64,000 bases of DNA from the NCBI RefSeq assembly GCF_007859945.1, contig NZ_SJPQ01000001.1, forward strand, positions 186,001 through 250,000. The letters run 5' to 3'. Shown in pieces: positions 49,378-58,173 of the stretch (the stretch's first letter is position 1; each line of letters begins with the position of its first letter). The stretch is from Pseudobythopirellula maris. GTDB taxonomy: Bacteria; Planctomycetota; Planctomycetia; Pirellulales; Lacipirellulaceae. A program made the position numbers and the translations under genes. Below the pieces are notes generated by a model, which was not told the DNA's origin, made no database searches, and was given only the letters and a program-made list of their open reading frames with translations.

Positions 49378-52300
49378 ATGCTCAATTGGATCATCGAAGC
49401 GTCGCTGCGACGGCGATCGGCAGTGGTGATGCTGGTGTTGCTGGTGGCGGCGGCGGGGGTGGCTTCGTTGCGACAACTCGACATCGACGCCTTCCCCGAC
49501 ACCACGCCGGTGCAGATCCAGATCAACACCGTGGCGCCTGCGCTCACGCCCGAGGAGGTCGAACGGCAGCTCACGTTCCCCGTGGAGCAGGCGATCGGCG
49601 GGCTGCCGGGGCTCGACGAGATGCGCAGCGTCTCGAAGTTTGGCTTCTCGCAGGTGACCGTCGTGTTCGAGGACGGCGTCGACGTCTACTTCGCCCGCCA
49701 GCTCGTGGGCGAGCGACTCGCCACGGTCAACCTGCCGCTGGGCGTCGACGCGCCGCAGATGGGGCCCGTCGCCACCGGCTTGGGCGAGGTGCTGCACTAC
49801 GTGCTCACGTACGATGGGTACGATCTCTCGCGGCTTCCTCAAGAGGAGCGAGAGCAGAAGCTCACCGAGCTGCGCACGCTGCACGACTGGGTCGTGCGGC
49901 CGCAGCTGCGCACCGTGCCGGGCGTCGCCGAGGTGAACACCTGGGGCGGCTACGAGAAGCAGCACCAAGTGCTCGTCGACCCCGACCGGCTGATCCGGTA
50001 CGGCCTAACGTTCGACCACCTGGTCGAGGCGCTGGAACGCAACAACCGCAACGTCGGCGGCGGGTCGATCACCCGCGGCGCCGAGATGCTGCTCGTCCAG
50101 GGGCAGGGACGCACGGTCACCGCCGACGAGATCGGCCAGGTGGTGCTCGCGGCGGAAGACGGGGTGCCGGTGCGGGTGTCGGACGTGGCCGAAGTGGTCA
50201 TCGGCCACGCCATCCGCCGCGGCGCCGTCACGGCCGGCGGCCTGGGCGAGGTGGTCATGGGTCTTGGCTTCTCGCTGATGGGCGAGAACACGCACCAGGT
50301 GACCACCGAACTGAAGGAGCGGCTCGACCTGATACGCCGCTCGCTGCCGCCCGGCGTGAAGATCACCACCGTTTACGACCGCACGGAGCTGGTGGCCCAT
50401 GTCTTGGACACGGCCCGCAAGAACCTCTTCGAGGGCGGCTTGCTTGTGGTTGCGGTGCTGTTCATGTTCCTCGGCAGTCTGCGGGCGGGGCTGATTGTGG
50501 CCGTTGCGATCCCGCTATCGATGCTGTGCGCTTTCAGCGGCATGCTGCAGTTCGGCGTGGCGGCCAGCCTGCTGAGTCTGGGCGCCATCGACTTCGGCCT
50601 GGTGGTCGACAGCTCGGTGGTGATGGTCGAGAACTGCGCCCGCAAGCTGGGCGACAGCGCGAACAGCGGACGCAGCCGGCTGGCGATTGTCCGCGACGCG
50701 GCTCTCGAGGTGCGTCGGCCTACGCTGTTCGGCGAGCTGATCATCATGATCGTCTACCTGCCGATCCTCACGCTTGAGGGGGTTGAGGGCAAGCTGTTCC
50801 GGCCGATGGCGCTCACGGTGATCTTCGCCCTGGCCGGGTCGATGCTGATGTCGATGACGCTCATGCCGGTGCTGGCGAGCCTGGTGCTGCCGCGGCGTAG
50901 CGAGCGCCGCGAGCCGCTGCCGATCCGCCTCGCCAAGCGGCTCTACCGGCCGGTGCTGCACGCCACGATGCGCCACAAGTCGGCCGTCATCGCCTTGGCG
51001 CTGACGGTGCTTTTCGTGGCGTTCGGCATGATCGCGCCGAACCTGGGGTCGGAGTTCGTTCCTCAGCTCTCCGAGGGGGCGATGGCGATCAACGTCGTGC
51101 GGCTGGCCGGCACAAGCCTCGAAGAATCGACCCGTTACAACACCGAGATGGAGCGCGCTATCCTGGCCGCCTTCCCCGACGAGGTGGCCCACGTCTGGAG
51201 CCGCATCGGTTCGGCCGAGATCGCCACCGACCCGATGGGGGTCGAGCTCACCGACGTGTTCATCACGCTCCACCCGCGCAGCCAATGGAAGCGCGCATCG
51301 ACCCAAACCGAGCTGACCGCCGAGATCCAGCGCGTGCTGCGCGACTTGCCGGGGCAGCGGCTCGCCTTCTCGCAGCCGATCAAGCTGCGGCTCGACGAGA
51401 TCGCCACCGGCGTCCGGTCAGACGTGGCCGTCAAGCTGTTCGGCGATGACTACGACGAGATGGTCCGCATCGCGGGCCTCATCGAGCGGGTGCTCGCCTC
51501 GGTGCCGGGCGGCGCCGACGTGGCGGCCGATCAGGTGACCGGTCAGCCGGTGCTGCAGGTCAAAGTGGACCAAGAGGCGATCGCCCGTTACGGCGTGCCC
51601 GCCACGGCGGTGCTCGACCTGGTCGAGGCGGTCGGCGGCCGCCGCGTGGGCGATGTCTACGAGGGGCAATACCGCTTCCCGCTCGTTGTGCGTCTACCGA
51701 GCGCCGACCGCGCCTCGCCCGAGGCGATCGAGAGCATGCTCGTCGCCACCCCGGCGGGCGAACGCCTGCCGCTTGGCCGGTTGGCCGAGGTGCGGCTGGT
51801 GGAGGGCCCCTCGCAGATCGCCCGCGAATGGGGCCAGCGACGCATCAGCATCCAGGCCAACGTGCGCGGCCGCGACGTCGGCAGTTTTGTCGCCGAGGCG
51901 CAGCAAAAAATCGCTCAGCAGATCCAGCTCCCCGGCGGCCGCTACCACCTCAGTTGGGGCGGCCAGTTCGAGCACATGGAGCGCGCCCGGGCTCGACTGA
52001 TGATCGTTGTGCCGATCGTCCTGGCCACGATCTTCGGGCTCCTCTACCTGACGTACCACAACTGGGTCGACGCGCTGCGGGTCTTCACCGGCGTGCCGTT
52101 CGCATGGACCGGCGGCGTGTTCGCCCTGTGGGTCCGCGGCATGCCGTTCTCGATCTCGGCGGCGATCGGCTTTATCGCCCTCTCGGGCGTGGCGGTCTTG
52201 GACGACATGCTGCTCGTCTCGACGATCAAGCAGCTCCGCGCCCGCGGGCGCGACCTCGAGTCGGCCGTCGAGGAGGCCGCCATGACCCGGCTCCGGCCGG

Positions 52301-52596
52301 TGCTCATGACCACGCTCGTGGCCGCGTTGGGCTTCGTGCCGATGGCGCTGAGCACCGGCATGGGCGCCGAGGTGCAGCGGCCGCTCGCCACGGTGGTGAT
52401 CGGCGGCGTGATCAGCGCGATGGTCATGTCGCTGCTGGTGCTGCGTGTGCTGTACGTCGTGTTCCCCGGGGCCGGCCGCTCCCGCCAGGCGGCGTTGGCC
52501 GAAGCCGACACGCGGGCCACGGCTGCGCCTGACCCGGTCGGCGGTACTGCAGTGGCGCCTACCAAAACAACCAATGCCGAGCAGGCAATCGACTGA
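49378..52596 (+). CDS. czcA: heavy-metal RND efflux pump, CzcA/CusA family
   Basis: A 1072-residue inner-membrane proton/metal antiporter with the usual 12 helices and two large periplasmic loops. It starts with MLNWIIEASLRRRSAVVML and contains DIDAFPDTTPVQIQ. Helix 4 has DFGLVVDSSVVMVEN (Asp405); the DFG-x3-D-x7-E form is typical of the divalent-metal (Zn/Co/Cd/Ni) branch rather than the Cu/Ag branch, so zinc-group metals are the better guess. Later hallmarks are GSEFVPQLSEG and FSISAAIGFIALSGVAVLDDM. The C-terminus has an extra polar tail of about 40 residues. It lies between its adaptor and lipoprotein genes. Confidence 0.92.
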   Translation: MLNWIIEASLRRRSAVVMLVLLVAAAGVASLRQLDIDAFPDTTPVQIQINTVAPALTPEEVERQLTFPVEQAIGGLPGLDEMRSVSKFGFSQVTVVFEDGVDVYFARQLVGERLATVNLPLGVDAPQMGPVATGLGEVLHYVLTYDGYDLSRLPQEEREQKLTELRTLHDWVVRPQLRTVPGVAEVNTWGGYEKQHQVLVDPDRLIRYGLTFDHLVEALERNNRNVGGGSITRGAEMLLVQGQGRTVTADEIGQVVLAAEDGVPVRVSDVAEVVIGHAIRRGAVTAGGLGEVVMGLGFSLMGENTHQVTTELKERLDLIRRSLPPGVKITTVYDRTELVAHVLDTARKNLFEGGLLVVAVLFMFLGSLRAGLIVAVAIPLSMLCAFSGMLQFGVAASLLSLGAIDFGLVVDSSVVMVENCARKLGDSANSGRSRLAIVRDAALEVRRPTLFGELIIMIVYLPILTLEGVEGKLFRPMALTVIFALAGSMLMSMTLMPVLASLVLPRRSERREPLPIRLAKRLYRPVLHATMRHKSAVIALALTVLFVAFGMIAPNLGSEFVPQLSEGAMAINVVRLAGTSLEESTRYNTEMERAILAAFPDEVAHVWSRIGSAEIATDPMGVELTDVFITLHPRSQWKRASTQTELTAEIQRVLRDLPGQRLAFSQPIKLRLDEIATGVRSDVAVKLFGDDYDEMVRIAGLIERVLASVPGGADVAADQVTGQPVLQVKVDQEAIARYGVPATAVLDLVEAVGGRRVGDVYEGQYRFPLVVRLPSADRASPEAIESMLVATPAGERLPLGRLAEVRLVEGPSQIAREWGQRRISIQANVRGRDVGSFVAEAQQKIAQQIQLPGGRYHLSWGGQFEHMERARARLMIVVPIVLATIFGLLYLTYHNWVDALRVFTGVPFAWTGGVFALWVRGMPFSISAAIGFIALSGVAVLDDMLLVSTIKQLRARGRDLESAVEEAAMTRLRPVLMTTLVAALGFVPMALSTGMGAEVQRPLATVVIGGVISAMVMSLLVLRVLYVVFPGAGRSRQAALAEADTRATAAPDPVGGTAVAPTKTTNAEQAID

Positions 52597-52631
52597 TTCT
52601 TTTTGTACCTCTCACCCATGGAACGGAAGCA

Positions 52632-52988
52632 ATGAACTACAAGACCAACCATTTCCTAGCCGCGACGCTAACGACGGCGTTGCTAGCAATGGCCGGCTGC
52701 GGCCCTTCGGACACTGCGGAGCACGATGAGCACGAGCACGCGGAAACCGAGACCGTGGCGCACGACCACAGCGGTTGGTGGTGCGTTGAGCACGCGATTC
52801 CTGAAGAGGTCTGCACCCGCTGCGACCTGAGCCTGATCGCCGGGTACAAGGCGGACGGCGACTGGTGCGAAGAGCACAACCGCCCGGAATCGCTCTGCTT
52901 TCTCTGCACGCCTGCGCTGGCCGAGCCTTTTGCCGCCCGATACGAGGCGAAATTCGGCAAGGCGCCCCCCGAACCGACCGATCCCTAG
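52632..52988 (+). CDS. small metal-binding lipoprotein of the efflux operon
   Basis: A 118-residue predicted lipoprotein. The lipobox is LLAMAGC (lipid on Cys23). A His/Glu-rich stretch follows (EHDEHEHAETETVAHDH), then two copies of a Cys/His motif: WCVEHAIPEEVCTRC and WCEEHNRPESLCFLC. The same motif occurs twice in the adaptor protein of this operon. It probably binds the exported metal on the periplasmic side and may hand it to the pump complex; this is inference. It starts 35 bases after the pump gene, with GGAAG before the ATG. No named family is recognised. Confidence 0.8.
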   Translation: MNYKTNHFLAATLTTALLAMAGCGPSDTAEHDEHEHAETETVAHDHSGWWCVEHAIPEEVCTRCDLSLIAGYKADGDWCEEHNRPESLCFLCTPALAEPFAARYEAKFGKAPPEPTDP

Positions 52989-53029
52989 TCTTGGGCGATC
53001 GTTGCATGCGAACGTCCATTTACCGTGGC

Positions 53030-53036
53030 AAGGAGG
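53030..53036 (+). promoter_or_regulatory. strong ribosome binding site that fixes the channel gene start
   Basis: AAGGAGG ends 6 bases before the GTG at 53043. An earlier in-frame GTG at 53025 would place this site inside the coding sequence. Confidence 0.7.
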
Positions 53037-53042
53037 CCTGGT

Positions 53043-54428
53043 GTGCGGATTCGGTACGGAATAATCAGTGCTAGCGTGGCCTGCGCGATCGCGGGCTGCG
53101 CCGGCGGTCCGCGCGTGGCGGAAGTCAGTGACCCGCCAGCGACGCGTTACGCGCCCGAAGAGAGGATCGCGCGCGCCTCTTACGACGAGCCGGTGCTATT
53201 GCTCACGCCGGCGGAGGCGTCGCCGGTGCAGCCCACGGCCCTGACCGGCGGGCCGTCGCCGCTGAGTCTGGCGGACGTGGAATCGATGGCCCTCGCCAAC
53301 AACCCAACCATCGCCCGCGAGCGGGCTCGTGCCGACGCGTTGCGCGGCGAATGGCTGCAGGTCGGGCTCAAGCCGAACCCGCGGGTCGGTTACTCCGGTC
53401 AGGAGATCGGCTCCGAAGGGTCGGCCGGCCAGCAGGGGGCGTTTGTCAGCCAGCGTTTCATCACGGGCGGCAAGCTGCAAAAACGCCGCGACGTGGTCGC
53501 CTACGAGATCCGACAAGCGAACGAGCGGCTGGCCGCTCAACAGCAGCGGGTGCTGACCGACGTGCGAGCGGCGTTCTACGACGCGCTCGTGGCCCAGGCC
53601 CGAGTCGGCGTCGCCAGCCGCTTGGAGGACTCTGCGCGTCAGGCCGCCGGGACGGTTACGCGTCTGCTCGACGCGCAGCAGGCGACGCGTGTCGCACAGC
53701 TGCAAGCCGAGGTCGAGGCCGAGTCGGTTGCGGTCGAGCGGATCACCGCCCAAGGCGAAGCCGAGGCCGCCTGGCGGAGGCTGGCGGCGATGACGGGCGA
53801 CGCGTCGCTGGCGCCAGCGCCGCTCCTCGGTGAAGCAAGCGTGCCGCCCGCCATGGCGAGCTGGGAAACCGCGTTGGCTCGCTTGCTGGCCGAGAGCCCC
53901 GAGATGTCGGCCGCGATGGCGGGCGTCGACCGCGCCCGGGCAGAGGTGCGCCGCGCCTGCGCCGAGGGCAAGCCCGACCTCACGATGCAGGTCGGATTGC
54001 AACGCGACGACGCTTCGCACGACACGCTCACGAGCGTGCAGATCTCGGCGCCGCTGACGCTCTACGACCGCAACCAGGGAGGCGTGCGTCGTGCTCAATC
54101 AGAGCTGACCGCCGCCCGCCGCGAAGCGGACCGTGTCGAGCTCGACTTGGCGGCCCGGCTGGCGACCGTTTATCGATCGCTCCAGAACAGCCGCACGAGC
54201 GCCGAGCGACACGCCGAAGAGCTCATGCCGCGCGCCGAGGAAACGCTCCGTCTCACGGAAAAAGGCTACACCGCCGGCGAGTCGCCCTACCTTGATCTGC
54301 TCACCGCGCAACGGACTTTCTACCGCACAAATCTCAACTACCTTGCCGCCGTCCGCGACGCTTGGCGGGCGTATAACCAAATCGAGGGGCTGCTGCTGAC
54401 CGGCGGCCTCGACTCGGCGCGCGAGTAG
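53043..54428 (+). CDS. outer-membrane efflux channel, TolC/CzcC family lipoprotein
   Basis: A 461-residue outer-membrane factor that should complete the tripartite metal pump. A lipobox (CAIAGC) near residue 17 predicts a lipoprotein, common in this family. Two OEP repeats follow: LSLADVESMALANNPTIARERA with QVGLKPNPRVGYSGQEI, and the second half from ETALARLLAESPEMSAAMAG. The C-terminal motif EKGYTAGESPYLDLLTAQRTF is typical of the second coiled-coil strand. The start is the GTG at 53043, supported by a strong binding site. It is the last gene of the efflux operon and converges on cydB, with 39 bases between. Confidence 0.88.
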   Translation: MRIRYGIISASVACAIAGCAGGPRVAEVSDPPATRYAPEERIARASYDEPVLLLTPAEASPVQPTALTGGPSPLSLADVESMALANNPTIARERARADALRGEWLQVGLKPNPRVGYSGQEIGSEGSAGQQGAFVSQRFITGGKLQKRRDVVAYEIRQANERLAAQQQRVLTDVRAAFYDALVAQARVGVASRLEDSARQAAGTVTRLLDAQQATRVAQLQAEVEAESVAVERITAQGEAEAAWRRLAAMTGDASLAPAPLLGEASVPPAMASWETALARLLAESPEMSAAMAGVDRARAEVRRACAEGKPDLTMQVGLQRDDASHDTLTSVQISAPLTLYDRNQGGVRRAQSELTAARREADRVELDLAARLATVYRSLQNSRTSAERHAEELMPRAEETLRLTEKGYTAGESPYLDLLTAQRTFYRTNLNYLAAVRDAWRAYNQIEGLLLTGGLDSARE

Positions 54429-54467
54429 GCCGACGCGAATTGTGATGACTGGCGGCGAGAACAACGC

Positions 54468-55484
54468 TTAGTAGCTGTGCTCGTCGAGCTCCACCTTGCC
54501 GCGGAAGGTCCAGTAGACCACCGTGGTGTAGGCCAGCACGCAAGGCATGCCCAGCAGCGCGATGATCGACATGATCCAGAGCGTCTTCTCGCTCGACGCG
54601 GCGTTGTGGATCGTCAGGCTGTGCTCCGGGTAGGGGCTCGAGGCGACTAGGTTCGGGAAGATCGCTACGCCCAGCAGGAAGACGAGCGCGAGGATCGTCG
54701 CTCCGGACGAGAAGAACGCCGCCAGCTCGTGGCCCTTCTTCATCGATCGCGAGATGTTGAGGATCGCCAGCACGTTGAGCACCGGCACCAAGAGCGCCCA
54801 GGGGGCGTGGGCGAAGTTGGTCAGCGCGTGCGGCAGGGCGACCATCGTGGCCACAGTCACGGCGATCCACAGCAGGGCGAACGCCCCGTGCAGCCGCCAG
54901 GCCCAGCGGTCGACTCGCTCGCGCAGCTCGTCTTTGGTTTTGAGCCGCAGGAACAACGCCCCGTGCTGGGCGAACAGTGCGACGGTCATCGCTCCGACCA
55001 GGAGCGGGTACCAGCCGAGCTGGTCCATGAGCGTGGCGCGCATCACGCCGCGCTCGTCGAGCGGCACGCCGACCATCGCCCCACCGATGGCGACGCCGAA
55101 CACGAGCGACGCGACGAGACTCGACAGGAAGAACACGCCGTCCCACAAACCGCGCCACCAGCCCCATTTGAACTTGCTGCGAAATTCGATCGAGACGGCC
55201 CGGAAGATCAGCGCGCCGAGCACCGCCATCAAGGCCGTGTAGAAGCCCGAGAAGACCGTTGCGTACGCCTCGGGGAAGGCCGCGAACAGGGCTCCGCCAA
55301 ACGTGACCAGCCAAACCTCGTTGCCGTCCCAGAGCGGGCCGATCGAGTTGAAGAGGATCCGCCGTTCGTGGTCGTTCTTCGCCACGGGCGTGAGCATGCC
55401 GACCCCGAGGTCGAAGCCGTCGAGCACGGCGTAGCCGGCGAGCAGCACGCCCAAGAGCACAAACCAGAGTAGCGCGTAGTCCAT
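54468..55484 (-). CDS. cydB: cytochrome bd quinol oxidase subunit II
   Basis: A 338-residue membrane protein with about eight helices. It begins [20 protein letters not shown] and contains [11 protein letters not shown] and [15 protein letters not shown], both hallmarks of CydB, then [12 protein letters not shown]. With CydA it forms the bd oxidase, which oxidises quinol and reduces oxygen to water with high affinity. It lies 4 bases downstream of cydA in the same direction, so the pair is co-transcribed. No small CydX gene is visible after it. Confidence 0.95.
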   Translation of the reverse strand: MDYALLWFVLLGVLLAGYAVLDGFDLGVGMLTPVAKNDHERRILFNSIGPLWDGNEVWLVTFGGALFAAFPEAYATVFSGFYTALMAVLGALIFRAVSIEFRSKFKWGWWRGLWDGVFFLSSLVASLVFGVAIGGAMVGVPLDERGVMRATLMDQLGWYPLLVGAMTVALFAQHGALFLRLKTKDELRERVDRWAWRLHGAFALLWIAVTVATMVALPHALTNFAHAPWALLVPVLNVLAILNISRSMKKGHELAAFFSSGATILALVFLLGVAIFPNLVASSPYPEHSLTIHNAASSEKTLWIMSIIALLGMPCVLAYTTVVYWTFRGKVELDEHSY

Positions 55485-55488
55485 CGTT

Positions 55489-57021
55489 CTACTCCTTGCT
55501 CTTATCGCCAGTCATGCCCTCGCGGTGGCTCACCATCTCGGTGACCGCCTCGACGAACCCGCCATGCTCATCGTGACCGGCACGCCCGTCTCCCGCGGCC
55601 ACACCGGCTGGGCCGTGCGAGATCTTGGTGTGGAGCAACGAGATCCACAGGCCAAACAGCACGGTGTAAATCAGTCCGAAGAACAGGATCGAGCCGAGCA
55701 CCTGGTCGGCGCTCACGGCCTCCGACACGCCGTCGGAAGTCCTCAGCCCGTCGACCGCAACGCCATCGACCACCCGAGGATAAACGATCCATGGCTGGCG
55801 GCCGACCTCGGCGGCGACCCAGCCCGCCTCGTTCGCAACGAACGCCGGCACGACCATCAACACGAACAGCCACAAGAGCCAGTGGGTGGTGAACAGCCGG
55901 CCCCGCCAGTAGTACAGCCACGCCAGCAGCGTCATCGCGATCATGGCCGAGCCGATCGCCACCATCAGGTGGTACGCCTGGAACGTGATCCAGACGGGCG
56001 GCCGGCCGTAGATCGGGTCCAGTTCGTCGAGCCCCTGCACCTCGGCCGAGGTATCGAAAGCGAGCAGCCAACTCAGCATGCCCGGCACGGCCAGGCCGTA
56101 GTCGACCGTTTCGGTCTCGTCGTTGGGCGAGCCGAACAGGTAGATCGGGGCGTTGTCGGTCGTCTCGTAGACGCCCTCCATCGCGGCGAGCTTGGCCGGT
56201 TGGTATTCGGCCACGGCGTTCGCCTGCTCGTGGCCCGAGAGCAACTGGGCGAAAGCCGCCACGGTGGCGAGCAGCAGGCCGCCGACGAATGAGCGCCGAG
56301 CAAATTCCTCGTGACGCCGCTTGATCAGGTACCACGCCGAGATGCTCATCACGAAGAACGCCCCCAGCAAGAACGCCCCGAGCCAAACGTGGACCAGCCG
56401 GTTCATGCTCGAGGGATTGAAGACGAGCGCCCAGAAGTCGACAATCTCGGCCCGCTGGTAGACCTGGCCGTTCACCACGTAGTCGCGTATCTCGGAGCCG
56501 GCCGGAGTTTGCTGCCAGCTGTTGGCGATCACGATCCAGACGCTCGAGAAGATGCCCCCCACGGCGACCATCAGCGTCGCAAAGAAGTGCGTCTTTGGTC
56601 CTACGCGGTCCCAGCCAAACAGCAGCAGCGAGAGGAATCCCGACTCGAGGAAGAACGCGAAGATCCCCTCGGCCGCCAGGGCCGAGCCGAACACGTCGCC
56701 GACGAACCGCGAGTAGGCGGCCCAGTTCGTGCCGAACTGGAACTCCATGACGATGCCGGTCACGACGCCCATGGCGAAGTTGAGGCCGAAGATCTTGGTC
56801 CAGAACCGCGCGGCGTCGTCGTAGATGGCGGCGCCGGTCGCCAGGTGGCGACCCTTCAGGTAGACGAGCACCACGCTCATCCCGATCGTCAGGGGCGGGA
56901 AGAGGTAGTGGAACATGATCGTCAGCGCGAACTGCAACCGCGACAGCACGACCACGTCGAGCCCCCACGCCGTGTCGGCGCCGGCGGCGGACTGGGCGAA
57001 CAATAAGAGGGAATCGGGCAT
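55489..57021 (-). CDS. cydA: cytochrome bd quinol oxidase subunit I
   Basis: A 510-residue membrane protein carrying the haems. [20 protein letters not shown] contains the haem-ligand His of helix 1 (His38). Other hallmarks are [16 protein letters not shown], the quinol-loop motif [12 protein letters not shown] and [16 protein letters not shown]. The quinol loop is of the short type. Compared with E. coli CydA there is an N-terminal extension of about 20 residues ([20 protein letters not shown]), and the start could be slightly different. The C-terminus has a Gly/His-rich tail (HDEHGG). Bd oxidases protect from peroxide and low oxygen. No regulatory site was recognised upstream. Confidence 0.95.
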   Translation of the reverse strand: MPDSLLLFAQSAAGADTAWGLDVVVLSRLQFALTIMFHYLFPPLTIGMSVVLVYLKGRHLATGAAIYDDAARFWTKIFGLNFAMGVVTGIVMEFQFGTNWAAYSRFVGDVFGSALAAEGIFAFFLESGFLSLLLFGWDRVGPKTHFFATLMVAVGGIFSSVWIVIANSWQQTPAGSEIRDYVVNGQVYQRAEIVDFWALVFNPSSMNRLVHVWLGAFLLGAFFVMSISAWYLIKRRHEEFARRSFVGGLLLATVAAFAQLLSGHEQANAVAEYQPAKLAAMEGVYETTDNAPIYLFGSPNDETETVDYGLAVPGMLSWLLAFDTSAEVQGLDELDPIYGRPPVWITFQAYHLMVAIGSAMIAMTLLAWLYYWRGRLFTTHWLLWLFVLMVVPAFVANEAGWVAAEVGRQPWIVYPRVVDGVAVDGLRTSDGVSEAVSADQVLGSILFFGLIYTVLFGLWISLLHTKISHGPAGVAAGDGRAGHDEHGGFVEAVTEMVSHREGMTGDKSKE

Positions 57022-57150
57022 CGCACACCGAGCGGGTGAGTGAGGCGGGCGGATCTTTTCGATCAGTTTACTGTTCGCCTGTCGCCACGCCAGTGCGTCG
57101 ACTTGTCACGTCGGAGAATCGAAATGCCACAACAGCCGTGCGCGCACGAA

Positions 57151-57185
57151 AGAGCCGCTCGCGTGTCGAGTACGCGAGCGGCTCT
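57151..57185 (-). terminator. strong hairpin, probable terminator of the PEP-CTERM gene
   Basis: A perfect 13-base stem (AGAGCCGCTCGCG with CGCGAGCGGCTCT) and a 9-base loop lie 49 bases after the stop of the minus-strand gene. On that strand the stem ends in CTCTTTCG, a weak T tract. Confidence 0.6.
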
Positions 57186-57233
57186 GTCGTAGTGGTGTGT
57201 CGCTGAGGGGGCTTGTCACCGCGAAGCGGTGCT

Positions 57234-57788
57234 TCAGCGCCGGCGACGCCAACCCAGCGAAGCGGCGCCAACCGCCAACAGCGCAACCGACGTCGGCTCG
57301 GGGACGGCAGTCGAGCGGACGTAGCTGAACGAGCCGCCGCTGGTGCGTTGGCCCCATTCGGTAAACTTCAGGTCGAGGTAGATATCGTCCTCGATCAAGT
57401 GGACCACGTAGTTCACGCCCACCGAGCCTGGCGGGTTGCTGCTAACGGCGTCGAGCCAGGTGCCGAAAGGGAGCATCGAAAGGTCGTCCGCCGTGCTGCC
57501 GATGGCCCACGCGGTTCCCGCGGGGCCCGGGTTGGGCACGCCATCGGGAAAGCCCTCCACGCGGGCGTTGAAGATCCCCTTGGTGGCGCCGCGGGTGATC
57601 CATACGTTGTCGGTGATGCGGTCCTGGTTCTCTTCGAGCATCCAGGCGTCTTCGTCCATGATGATGCTTCCGCGTTCGAAGCTGATCATGGGGCCGTTCC
57701 AGATGACCGGGTCGGCCGACGCATGGGCGGCCTGCAGCGTGACGAGCAGCAAAGCGATCGGCAGCTTCCGCCAGAGGTAGCTGTGCAT
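57234..57788 (-). CDS. small exported PEP-CTERM protein
   Basis: A 184-residue exported protein. Signal peptide: LPIALLLVTLQAAHASA. The mature domain (DPVIWNGPMISFERG through VGVNYVVHLIEDDIYLDLKF) resembles a family of short beta-sandwich proteins common in planctomycetes, of unknown function. The end is VPEP, a hydrophobic helix and RRRR, the PEP-CTERM sorting signal. The frame extends to 57953, but the ATG at 57788 begins the signal peptide directly. Confidence 0.8.
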   Translation of the reverse strand: MHSYLWRKLPIALLLVTLQAAHASADPVIWNGPMISFERGSIIMDEDAWMLEENQDRITDNVWITRGATKGIFNARVEGFPDGVPNPGPAGTAWAIGSTADDLSMLPFGTWLDAVSSNPPGSVGVNYVVHLIEDDIYLDLKFTEWGQRTSGGSFSYVRSTAVPEPTSVALLAVGAASLGWRRRR

Positions 57789-58173
57789 GGTGTTGAGTCT
57801 CAAGTAGGGGGGTGTTGTGTGTGGAGTGTGGGCGACGAGCGCTAGGGCCCGGCGGGCGGGTCGAGGGCGCCGCGACGCGTGCGGCGAGCGCAAGGCTCCG
57901 CAGAAAAAAACATGTGCGACGCGACCGCCCGCCAACGGCGGAGCGATGGGCAATGCGAGAGAGCTGAAGGCGCAACGACCCGCCGCAAGCGGCTAGGAAG
58001 GGTCGTTTGGCGTGGCGCCTCAGGCGTGCATTGGCAAGCGGCTCAAGAAAAAAAGGTTGGCGCCGCCTAGAAAAGCGACGACCCATCTATTTTGAATCCC
58101 CAGCGATGGGCTGTCAAACGATTTGCGGCGCTGCCAAACCCCCGAAAACCGTCCTCAGGGACGCGGTGGGGGC
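57789..58173. other. gap between PEP-CTERM gene and GH39-like gene
   Basis: About 385 bases. It holds a nested hairpin at 57974-58007 (AACGACCC with GGGTCGTT around GCCGC/GCGGC) and A-rich runs near 57905 and 58047. No gene was recognised. The hairpin may end the GH39-like transcript, but no T tract follows. Confidence 0.5.

Noticed and set aside
57974-58007. Nested hairpin as an intrinsic terminator of the GH39-like gene
   Set aside because: It lies about 165 bases past the stop and has no T tract on that strand.
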